A DNA stretch of 13,627 nucleotides from positions 1 through 13,627 of the forward strand of contig JAHEFN010000030.1 in assembly GCA_024640185.1 (NCBI GenBank). Direction: 5' to 3'. How positions within the stretch are numbered: position 1 is the first letter of the stretch; the number at the start of each line of letters is the position of its first letter. Made by a program: the position numbers and the translations under genes. The notes under the pieces were generated by a model. It did no database searches. It was not told the origin of the DNA and saw nothing but the letters and a program-made list of their open reading frames with translations. Positions 1-9,693 of this stretch are shown here, in pieces. This stretch comes from Gemmatimonadota bacterium (GTDB lineage Bacteria; Gemmatimonadota; Gemmatimonadetes; Gemmatimonadales; GWC2-71-9).

Positions 1-182
1 GCGTGCTGCCGCTGGTCTTCGGCTGGGGCAGTGGTGGAGAGCTCTACCAACCCCTCGCCGCCGGCATCATCGGCGGCTCGGTCACCGCGCTGCTGGTCAC
101 CTTCTTCCTGCTGCCCACCGCCTACGCCGTGGTGGAGCGCCGCAAGGAGCGGAAGGCGATGCGAGCGGGGGCGGCAACATGA
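1..182 (+). CDS. RND efflux permease, C-terminal end (partial, 5' truncated by window)
   Basis: Only the last 59 codons are visible, read from base 3 to the TGA at 180-182. The peptide runs from a short periplasmic loop (FGWGSGGELYQPLA) into a final hydrophobic helix (AAGIIGGSVTALLVTFFLLPTAYAV is the region, given here only to show its character) and ends in a basic cytoplasmic tail (ERRKERK). This 'LA-GIIGG-T-LVTFFLLPT-Y' pattern is the usual last transmembrane segment of AcrB/MdtB/CusA-type RND pumps. Its stop overlaps the start of the next RND gene (ATGA), so the two subunits are probably translationally coupled and made in fixed ratio. The proton-relay region lies outside the window, so whether this subunit is the energised partner cannot be seen here. 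Confidence 0.85.
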   Translation, partial: VLPLVFGWGSGGELYQPLAAGIIGGSVTALLVTFFLLPTAYAVVERRKERKAMRAGAAT

Positions 183-3100
183 TCCGCTGGGCCGCCGGAC
201 GACCGGCGGTGATCTGGTCGCTCGCGGCGGGGATCGTGGTGGCCGGCGCGGTCTCGTTCACCAAGCTGCCGCTGGCCACCAAGACCCGGGTGGACACCCC
301 GCGGATCTCGGTGAGCGCCGGGTGGGGGATGGCCGCCCCCGAATTGATCGAGACCTACCTCACCTCACCGATCGAAGCCGCCATCCAAGGGGTCCGTGGC
401 GTCCGCAAGCTCTCCTCAACGTCGAACGAGGGTTCGGCGAGTGTCACGGTTGAGCTCGATCCCGGCATCGACGTCACGATGGCGCGACTCGCGATCCTCG
501 AGCGGATGGAGACGCTGCGCCCCGACCTGCCGTCCGGCGCACAGAATTCGCTCAGTGTCTCCCCGTATGTACCGGAGGACCTCCAGGAGTCGCCGCTTCT
601 CGAGATCAACATCACCGGCCCCTATACCCCGGGAGCACTCACCAAGATCACCCAGGACCTGGTCGTGCCGCGCTTTGCTGCCCTTGATGGCATCGCCGGC
701 ACCGGAGTCCGGGGCGCCGCCCGCAACGGGGTCGTCATCTCTTACGACGCCACCCGGCTCCGGCAACTCGGCATCGATCCCGGGCAACTCACCCAGGCAC
801 TCGCCGGTGCCCGAGTGGTCGAGACGATCGGCGCCGAACGACTGGGCGCCACCGAGCGGCGGGTGGTGCTGCGCGACACCCCGGCGGCCATCGAGGACCT
901 CGGCCGGTTGCCGGTGGTCGCTTCGGGTGGCCGCGTCCATCGCCTCGACGAGATCACCGTGATCCGGCCCGAGGAGGATCGCCAGGGCCGCTTCTATCGA
1001 CTCAACGGCCTCACCGCCGTGACGGTGGTGCTCACGCGCCAGGGTGGCGCCGATGCCATCAAGACCGTGCAGCGCGCCCGAGAGGTGCTCACCGACGTGC
1101 AGGCCACGATGCCGGTGGGTATCGAGCTGAAGGTTGCCTCCGACAGCAGCGAGGACCTCGCCAAGCAACTCCGTGACCTGCTGCTTCGCGGTGCCATCGC
1201 CTTTGCCGCCGTCGCCATGGTGTTGTTGCTCACCCTCCGGTCGCTGCGAAGCACGGCGCTCGTGCTCGGCTCGGCGACGGTGGCGATCGCAGGGACCGCC
1301 CTGGGGCTCTACCTCCTCGACATTCCCGCCAACCTGCTGACCCTCGCTGGCTTGGCGATGGGCATCGGCATCCTGGTGCAGAACGGGCTGGTGGTCGTGG
1401 AGCGCATGCGCGGCGTGGAGAACACCCCCGATGGCCGGGCCGCCGCCGGGGCACGAATCGCCCCCGCCGTGATCGGCTCGACACTCACCACCGCCGTGGT
1501 GCTCTTCCCTTTCCTCTTCCTGCAGGGCGATGCTCGCGCCGCCTTCGCCCCCTTTGCCGCCGCGTTCGGCCTCGCCCTCTTCTGGTCGGTGGCCACGGCG
1601 TTGGTGTTGATCCCGGCCGTGGCGCGTGGTGGAGTCGACCACGGTGGCTGGGGATGGCTCTCGCGCGGCTACGACTGGAGCGTGCGCAAGGTGCTCCGGG
1701 CCCGGTTCGCGGTCATCGGGCTCACGGTGGCGACGCTTGGCGTCCTCACCTGGGGATTCATCACCCAGGTCCCCCGCTCGAGCTGGGGCGGCTTCTTCGG
1801 TGAGCGTCGCGAGCAGGTGAGTGCATCCGTCCGCTTTCCAAAGGGATCCGATCCCGAGCAGATCGAGGCGCTGGTGGCGGAACTCGAGTCCGTCGCCGTG
1901 GGCCGCGACGGCGTGGCGATCGTCCGGGCCCAGGGCTCCTCGATGGGTGGCAACCTCGTGGTCGAGTTCACCCCCGAGGGCGGACGCACGGAGATGCCCT
2001 GGGTGATCGCCGATGAACTGACCCAGCGAGCGGTGCTGGTGGGTGGCGCCGAAGGCGTCAGCGTACAGCCGCCCGAAGGCCAGGGCTACTACGGCGGCTC
2101 GGGCGGCAGTGGTGGCGGGTCACGGCGGATCAAGATCCTCGGCTACTCGTTCGAGGGCGTCCGGCAGTTGGCCCTCGACCTGCAGCGACGGCTCGAGCAG
2201 ATCCCCAGGGTGCGCGAGGTGAACATCAACGCCGCCTCCTACTTCGGAAACCAACGGCAAGTGATGATCGCCCTGGAGCCGGATCGCCAGAAGCTCGGCC
2301 AGGTGGGTGCCACCGCCCGGGATTTCGCCGCCACCCTGCAACGCGAGGTCAGCGGAGGTGATGCCGCACGCACCATCGAGATCGGCGATGAGGACTTTCC
2401 GGTGTCGGTCCGGGCGCTGAACGTTCGCAATCGGCAGCTTCGCGACCTGCAGCAGGCCAATGTCAGCAATCCCCAGCGGGCACCGATCCAGCTCGACGAC
2501 ATCTCCACGGTCGAGGAAATCGAGGGCCTGTCGCAGATCCAGCGCGAGGACCAGCAATACCTGCGGATCGTCTCCTACGACTTTCGGGGTCCCAACAAGC
2601 TGGCCGACCGCACCCACGAGGCGTTCATGGCCGCCATCGCCGCGCCCTCCGGGTACACCGTCGAGGACCAGAAGTACGAGTGGGACGACGACCATTCCCA
2701 GAAGGGGCTCTACCTGGTCTTCGGGATCGGAGTGGTCCTGGTGCTCCTGGCGGTGGCGCTGGTCTTCGACTCCTGGTGGGCCTCCGCGATGGTCTTTCTC
2801 TCCCTGCCCATGGCCCTCGGTGGGGTGGTTGCGGCCTTCTGGCTCACCGACTCGGCCTTCACACGGGAGGCGGCCGTGGGGGTGATCCTGGTGGTCGGCC
2901 TGGCGGTCAACCAGGCCATCCTCATGATCGACGCCGTGCTGGTCGCCAAGCGGCGCCATGGCGGCCGAGCCACCGGGGCCGACGTGATCCACGCCGCGCG
3001 TGACCGGGCCGGGATGATCATCCTGGTGACCCTGACGACCGTCGCCTCACTGGTGCCGATGGCCTGGGGGAGCGCCACCACCACCCTCTTCGGGGCAATT

Positions 3101-3271
3101 GCCCTGGCCACCGCCGGGGGGATCACGGCAGGCACCCTCGCCGCCCTCTGGCTGCTGCCGCCGGTGCTCGTGGGAACCCTCCGGTTCCGGAGCCTGCCGA
3201 ACCGCCCGCATGGGCCACTCCTCCGGCGCATTGCGGCCCGGGTGCGCCACCTCCCGGGCAGCCGGGGATAG
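179..3271 (+). CDS. RND-family efflux permease subunit lacking most proton-relay residues
   Basis: This 1030-residue protein has the RND length and fold: TM1 at about residues 8-28, a periplasmic porter half, TM2-TM6 at about 338-480, TM7 near 505-525, a second porter half, and TM8-TM12 from about 842 onward. RND pumps export drugs, metals or lipophilic compounds across the inner membrane with an adaptor and an outer-membrane channel, driven by protons. Aligned by eye to AcrB, the TM4 aspartates D407/D408 are Q401/N402 (motif GIGILVQNGLVVVE), TM10 K940 is N911 (GLAVNQAILMID), and T978 is V950. Only R971 is kept (R943). The second porter half carries a Gly/Ser-rich stretch at residues 639-648. 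The ATG overlaps the upstream RND stop, which fits a heteromeric pump like E. coli MdtBC, in which this copy may be the unpowered subunit. Substrate is unknown. No adaptor or outer-membrane channel gene lies downstream, so they are presumably upstream of the window. Confidence 0.93.
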   Translation: MIRWAAGRPAVIWSLAAGIVVAGAVSFTKLPLATKTRVDTPRISVSAGWGMAAPELIETYLTSPIEAAIQGVRGVRKLSSTSNEGSASVTVELDPGIDVTMARLAILERMETLRPDLPSGAQNSLSVSPYVPEDLQESPLLEINITGPYTPGALTKITQDLVVPRFAALDGIAGTGVRGAARNGVVISYDATRLRQLGIDPGQLTQALAGARVVETIGAERLGATERRVVLRDTPAAIEDLGRLPVVASGGRVHRLDEITVIRPEEDRQGRFYRLNGLTAVTVVLTRQGGADAIKTVQRAREVLTDVQATMPVGIELKVASDSSEDLAKQLRDLLLRGAIAFAAVAMVLLLTLRSLRSTALVLGSATVAIAGTALGLYLLDIPANLLTLAGLAMGIGILVQNGLVVVERMRGVENTPDGRAAAGARIAPAVIGSTLTTAVVLFPFLFLQGDARAAFAPFAAAFGLALFWSVATALVLIPAVARGGVDHGGWGWLSRGYDWSVRKVLRARFAVIGLTVATLGVLTWGFITQVPRSSWGGFFGERREQVSASVRFPKGSDPEQIEALVAELESVAVGRDGVAIVRAQGSSMGGNLVVEFTPEGGRTEMPWVIADELTQRAVLVGGAEGVSVQPPEGQGYYGGSGGSGGGSRRIKILGYSFEGVRQLALDLQRRLEQIPRVREVNINAASYFGNQRQVMIALEPDRQKLGQVGATARDFAATLQREVSGGDAARTIEIGDEDFPVSVRALNVRNRQLRDLQQANVSNPQRAPIQLDDISTVEEIEGLSQIQREDQQYLRIVSYDFRGPNKLADRTHEAFMAAIAAPSGYTVEDQKYEWDDDHSQKGLYLVFGIGVVLVLLAVALVFDSWWASAMVFLSLPMALGGVVAAFWLTDSAFTREAAVGVILVVGLAVNQAILMIDAVLVAKRRHGGRATGADVIHAARDRAGMIILVTLTTVASLVPMAWGSATTTLFGAIALATAGGITAGTLAALWLLPPVLVGTLRFRSLPNRPHGPLLRRIAARVRHLPGSRG

Positions 3272-3278
3272 CTGGGAG

Positions 3279-3299
3279 TCGGGGGCGCATCACCCCCGA
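3279..3299 (+). terminator. Hairpin just after the RND operon, possible terminator
   Basis: A perfect 7-bp inverted repeat, TCGGGGG (3279-3285) and CCCCCGA (3293-3299), closes a 7-base loop and begins 7 bases after the RND stop codon. It is placed like a terminator and is GC-strong, but no T-run follows. It may therefore act with Rho, as a 3' end stabiliser, or not at all. Confidence 0.4.
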
Positions 3300-3343
3300 A
3301 AGCGGTGAGCGCGTTCGACGTTGTGGGCCTCGGCCATAAGTCC

Positions 3344-3372
3344 TTGACAGACAACACCTTGGAGCACAGAAT
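3344..3372 (+). promoter_or_regulatory. Sigma-70-like promoter for the gyrA operon
   Basis: A perfect -35 box TTGACA (3344-3349) is followed, after a 17-base spacer, by CAGAAT (3367-3372), which matches the TATAAT consensus at four of six positions. Transcription would start near 3379 and give a leader of about 86 bases before the gyrA ATG. A second possible -10, TATATT (3402-3407), has only a poor -35 (TTGCTC, 3378-3383, 18-base spacer). The first promoter is the better match and leaves the leader hairpin intact. Confidence 0.65.
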
Positions 3373-3408
3373 CTCGCTTGCTCCAGCCCCCCTGATCCGG
3401 CTATATTT

Positions 3409-3457
3409 CGGGATTCCCATTTGCCAGCGGTAAATGGCCGTTTTCTCCCGAATCCCG
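3409..3457 (+). promoter_or_regulatory. Nested inverted repeat in the gyrA leader, possible RNA control element
   Basis: Two perfect inverted repeats are nested. The outer pair is CGGGATTC (3409-3416) with GAATCCCG (3450-3457). The inner pair is CCATTT (3417-3422) with AAATGG (3432-3437), which can extend by one G-U pair. On the left the two stems are continuous. On the right they are separated by a 12-base bulge, ccgttttctccc (3438-3449). The structure ends 7 bases before the gyrA ATG and leaves only gaccgag between them, so a folded leader would sit in the ribosome-binding zone. The start has no strong Shine-Dalgarno, only GAG at 3462-3464. The base pairing is directly visible; a regulatory role is inferred. 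Confidence 0.5.
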
Positions 3458-3464
3458 GACCGAG

Positions 3465-5983
<2,519 letters not shown>

Positions 5984-5987
<4 letters not shown>

Positions 5988-6949
5988 GCACCGTCGACGA
6001 GGGCGACCTCGCACCCTGGTCAGCCGCTGATCTCGCCAGGGCACAAGCCGGTCTTGTCGGCATCGCGACGCGGACACCGCTGATCGAAGTCGATGGCTTC
6101 GCGTCTCCGGTCCGACTCAAGGCGGAGTACCTCCAGCCAATCGGGGCCTTCAAGATCAGGGGCGCCTGGACCGCCCTTTCCCGTCTCGCCCCCGAGATCA
6201 GGGCACGCGGCGTGGTGACCTCCTCGAGCGGCAATCACGGCTATGGCATCGCCTGGGCCGCGCACCGCCTCGGTGTGCCCGCCGTGGTGGTGATGCCCGA
6301 AGCGACCTCGCTGCAGAAACTGGAGAATGTCCGCTCGGTTGGTGGCGACGTGCGACTCGTCGGGGCGACTCGCGGTCCGGAGCAATACCTCGAGGCCGAG
6401 CGGATTGCCCTTGCCGAGGGCAAGACGCTCATCCCACCCTTCGACCACCAAGACGTGATCGCCGGCCAGGCGACCTGCGGGATGGAAATCCTCGAAGACT
6501 GGCCCGAGGTCACATCGATTGTGGTGCCAACCGGGGGTGGCGGCCTGCTGGCCGGCACCTGCCTCGCCGTCCGCACTGCGGCTCGCCCGGTCCGCCTGGT
6601 CGGCATCGAACCCGAAGGTATCCCGAAACTCTCGATGGCCATTCGTGCCGGATTCCCGGTGGATCTGCCGGCTGGCACGAGCTTGGCAGATGGAATGCTC
6701 ACCCGATCGATCGGGACGCTCACATGGCCGATCATCGCCCCGATGATCAGCGAGGCCATCGGCGTCACCGACGAGGAGATTCTGGCCGCACTTCGGTGGC
6801 TGGACGGACGGGGAATCAAGGTCGAGCCGTCGGGCGCCACCTCCGTGGCAGCGCTCCTCAGCGGCAAGCTCACACTGTCAGGCCCCACGGCACTGATCGT
6901 GAGCGGAGGCAATGTCGCCTCCGATCGATACGACGACTGGGTGCACTAG
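5984..6949 (+). CDS. PLP-dependent serine/threonine dehydratase (threonine ammonia-lyase family), probable CTG start
   Basis: Fold-type II PLP enzymes of this family deaminate L-threonine or L-serine to 2-oxobutyrate or pyruvate; serine racemase is a close relative. Counting from the CTG at 5984 (321 residues), the PLP lysine is K57 in PIGAFKIRGA, the substrate loop is SSGNHG at 81-86, the phosphate-binding glycine loop is GGGG at 184-187, and SGGNV lies near the C-terminus. These positions match TdcB (K58) and serine racemase (K56), so the N-terminus is complete only if translation begins near 5984. The frame is open from 5936, yet no ATG, GTG or TTG occurs before GTG 6212, which would remove the catalytic lysine. 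The CTG overlaps the gyrA stop (CTGA). There is no ACT regulatory domain, so it resembles a catabolic or short dehydratase more than allosteric IlvA. Exact substrate is unresolved. Confidence 0.9.
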
Positions 6950-8377
6950 ATGTCGACGAACCCCAGACTCCTGCTCGCCACCGAGGAGATCGCCCTGTCC
7001 CGGACCCTCTCCTGGGTGCTCAAGGAGAACCGGTACGACGTGGTGACGGCGACAGAGACGCCCCAACTGACCGAGCGACTCGAGCAGGAGGAGTACGACC
7101 TGCTGGTCTTCGACGTGGCGCTCGGCGAGCCCGCGAGCCTCGCCCTCCTGGAGATGGTTCGCGAACATCCGGATCATCGCGACACGCCATTGCTGGTCCT
7201 CGCCGACAAGGGATTCACCCCGGAAGCCCTCGAGCCCTTCGGCCTCGGCGAGGCCGACCTGGTGCAGCGCCCCTACCGGATCCGGGAACTGCTGGCGCGG
7301 ATGAAGGCGCACCTGCGCGTCGGCCGGGAACTCAACCGTGCACGTGCGGAGGCCCGCTCACGCAGCGACCTGGTGGCGATCCTCAAGGAAGTCACCACGG
7401 CCCTCGAACCCGAGCAGATCTACCAGATCCTGGTCCGACGGGTGGCCCAGGGCCTGCGCATCACCCGGTGCTCCGTGGTGCTCGCCGAGGACGGGGCCAC
7501 CGAGGGCACCGTGGTGGCCGCCTTCGAGAACCCGACCCTTCGTGAGCTCCGCGTTGACCTCGCCAGGTATCCCGAGATTCGTGAGGCACTGCGGACCGGC
7601 GAGACCGTGATGGTCGAGGATGTCCAAAAGGACCCACTCTACGAGGATGTCCGCCACACCTGGGGAGCGGAGATCCAGCAGTCACTCACTCGTTCGGTCC
7701 TCGCCCTGCCGTTCAAGCTCGCCGACCAGCCCGCCGGGGTCTTCTTTCTCCGCACGACCCAGGACGACCCACCACTCAACCGCTCCGACCTGGCCTTCGC
7801 CGAGCAGGTGATCGACGCGGCGATGACCGCCCTCCAGAAGGCCTACGAGCTTCGCGACAAGCAGGGCAACACGGAACTGCGGCAATTGGCGGACAGCGAC
7901 CCGCTGACGGGCATTCCCAATCGTCGCGTCTTCGACGTGCGCATCCAGGACGAGATCGACCGAGCCAACCGATACGACCAAGTCGTCACCATCGTGCTCA
8001 TCGACATCGATGACTTCAAGCGGATCAACGACACCTTCGGGCACCAGGTCGGCGACACGGTGCTCAAGGGGTTGGCGGTGCTCTTGAAGCGTGAGCTCCG
8101 CACCATGGACTTCCTGGCCCGCATCGGCGGCGAGGAGTTCGTGATCATCCTGCCCGAGACCGGCGGCACGGGTGCCCGCCTCTTCGCTGACCGGATGCTG
8201 CGCCGGATCGCACAACACAATTTCGGGGACGCCTCATCGCAGATCTCGGTCACGGCAAGTGCCGGCCTGGCGACCTTCCCCGACGAGCGCATCGTCGACC
8301 GGGAGAGCCTGCTCAAGCTTGCCGACGAGAACCTCTATCGCGCCAAGCACGCCGGCCGGAACCGCTACCGCGACTAG
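6950..8377 (+). CDS. Receiver-GAF-GGDEF protein, probable diguanylate cyclase
   Basis: The product makes the second messenger cyclic di-GMP from two GTP. In 475 residues it has a CheY-like receiver (about 5-122), a GAF sensor domain (about 140-300) and a GGDEF domain from DPLTGIPNRR (317-326) to the end. The catalytic motif is GGEEF (393-397), a functional variant. The metal-binding region IDIDDFKRIND is intact, and an RxxD inhibitory site (RTMD, 384-387) suggests product feedback. The receiver keeps a phosphoacceptor candidate, D55, in LLVFDV. However, the usual acidic pair is T11/E12, the switch Thr/Ser is A85, and the invariant Lys is R107. It may therefore be poorly phosphorylated or act as a pseudo-receiver, leaving GAF ligand binding as the likelier input. 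The ATG directly abuts the dehydratase TAG, which implies translational coupling. No cognate histidine kinase is adjacent. Confidence 0.93.
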   Translation: MSTNPRLLLATEEIALSRTLSWVLKENRYDVVTATETPQLTERLEQEEYDLLVFDVALGEPASLALLEMVREHPDHRDTPLLVLADKGFTPEALEPFGLGEADLVQRPYRIRELLARMKAHLRVGRELNRARAEARSRSDLVAILKEVTTALEPEQIYQILVRRVAQGLRITRCSVVLAEDGATEGTVVAAFENPTLRELRVDLARYPEIREALRTGETVMVEDVQKDPLYEDVRHTWGAEIQQSLTRSVLALPFKLADQPAGVFFLRTTQDDPPLNRSDLAFAEQVIDAAMTALQKAYELRDKQGNTELRQLADSDPLTGIPNRRVFDVRIQDEIDRANRYDQVVTIVLIDIDDFKRINDTFGHQVGDTVLKGLAVLLKRELRTMDFLARIGGEEFVIILPETGGTGARLFADRMLRRIAQHNFGDASSQISVTASAGLATFPDERIVDRESLLKLADENLYRAKHAGRNRYRD

Positions 8378-9693
8378 GGTGTGGGTCGGGTCCGCAGCAA
8401 CGCGTAGATCGGCAATCCCACCAGCATCACCCAACTCCCCAGGAGCGCCTGCCGCCAGTCGGCAGCGACGCCATTGATCACCATGGCGGTGGCGACCAAC
8501 AGGAAGAACCCCGGTACCATCGGATACCCCGGGGTGCGAAACGGCCGTGCGATCTCCGGGCGCCATCGCCGGAGGCGGAAGTACCCGACGGCACAGAGCA
8601 CATAGAACGGCCATGACCCCAGCACATAGCCCTGCACCAGCGACTCGAACGACTCGCCCCAGAGATAGCCGATGGCCAGCAGGGTACCGAACGCCACCGA
8701 GAGGTGCGGGGTGTCCCACGAGTCATGGACCGCGGCAAGCCACCGGAGTCGGGGCACATCGGCCCCCACGGCGAAGGTGAGCCGTGGGGCCGTGAGCATC
8801 GACCCGACCAGGGAACCGAGCACGGACACCACCACGACCACCGCAACGAAGCGCCCTCCCCAAGTGCCAAGCCGCGCCAAGGCGGCACTGGCGGCAACGG
8901 CCGGGGAGGCCGCGATCTCATCCATCGGCAGCGCGACCAGGTAGGCGGCGTTGACCAGCAGGAAGAGCATGATCACCAGGACGACCCCACCGATGAGGAT
9001 GCGGGGCATGACCCGTTCGGCGTCGCGAACCTCCCCGGTGAGGTACGTGGTCGAGCCCCATCCGGAGTAGCTGTAGACCACGGTGAGCATCGCCACCCCG
9101 AAGCCCTGCCACGGCCCGAGCACGGCGCCATCGGTGGAGGATGTCGCCGCGATGACCTCCCACGGCGTTGCAGCCATCAACAACAACGCCGCGAGCCCGG
9201 CCAGAAGAAGGACCTTGGCCACGGTGACCCCGGCGGTCAGTCCGGCACTGCCGGTGGTACTGCGCACATTGAGCAGGGCGAGGACCACGAGGAGCATGGC
9301 GGCCACGATGTGCTCATGCTGGCCGACGAACGGAACCACCGCCCCGATGTAGCCGACCAGGAGGAGGGCGCGGAGCCCGAGCGAGACCGGCCTGAGGAAG
9401 AGGACGTTGCCGAGGGCGTACGTGAAGGCAACGGCGGGATGGATCGACTCCCGGAGGTAGACATACCGACCACCCGTGAGGGGGAACATTGCCGCCATCT
9501 CGGCGAACATCAGCGCCCCCGACAAGGCCAACATCCCACCGACCAGCCAGACCAGCATGAAACTGCCTGGTGTGCCGACATGCCGAGCCACCACCGCCGG
9601 AGCCTGAAAGATCCCGCTGCCGATCATGATGCCGACCAGCGTGCCGGCGATGGCGAATGATCCCAACCGCCGCGGCAGCACGGCGGCGGTCAC
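8374..9693 (-). CDS. APC-superfamily amino acid permease
   Basis: This 439-residue integral inner-membrane protein has about 12 hydrophobic segments. Transporters of the APC superfamily (LAT/AAT-like branch) move amino acids or polyamines by proton symport or exchange. The TM1 unwound motif is GSGIF (25-29), which binds the substrate amino and carboxyl groups. The TM2-TM3 loop reads FAEMAAMFPLTGGRYVYL, like the family pattern YAEL...P-SGG-Y-Y. TM6 carries YSYSGWGSTTYLTGE (about 205-220) followed by a basic DAERVMPR loop, the usual LAT signature. Substrate cannot be assigned. The start is GTG, four bases overlapping the stop of the upstream PP-loop gene (GTGA), so the pair is cotranscribed and probably coupled. 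The stop overlaps the convergent cyclase stop in a shared CTAG. Confidence 0.92.
   Translation of the reverse strand: MTAAVLPRRLGSFAIAGTLVGIMIGSGIFQAPAVVARHVGTPGSFMLVWLVGGMLALSGALMFAEMAAMFPLTGGRYVYLRESIHPAVAFTYALGNVLFLRPVSLGLRALLLVGYIGAVVPFVGQHEHIVAAMLLVVLALLNVRSTTGSAGLTAGVTVAKVLLLAGLAALLLMAATPWEVIAATSSTDGAVLGPWQGFGVAMLTVVYSYSGWGSTTYLTGEVRDAERVMPRILIGGVVLVIMLFLLVNAAYLVALPMDEIAASPAVAASAALARLGTWGGRFVAVVVVVSVLGSLVGSMLTAPRLTFAVGADVPRLRWLAAVHDSWDTPHLSVAFGTLLAIGYLWGESFESLVQGYVLGSWPFYVLCAVGYFRLRRWRPEIARPFRTPGYPMVPGFFLLVATAMVINGVAADWRQALLGSWVMLVGLPIYALLRTRPTP

Noticed and set aside
416..1642. 408-codon minus-strand open frame opposite the RND gene
   Set aside because: It is a shadow of the RND coding sequence with low-complexity His/Gly/Glu-rich translation and no recognisable domain.
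6212..6949. Short dehydratase starting at GTG 6212
   Set aside because: It would lack the PLP lysine and the first part of the fold, so the longer reading from CTG 5984 is preferred.
8704..9660. 318-codon plus-strand open frame opposite the APC permease
   Set aside because: The translation is extremely rich in His, Gly, Asp and Glu and has no hydrophobic core; the opposite strand encodes a clear 12-helix transporter.
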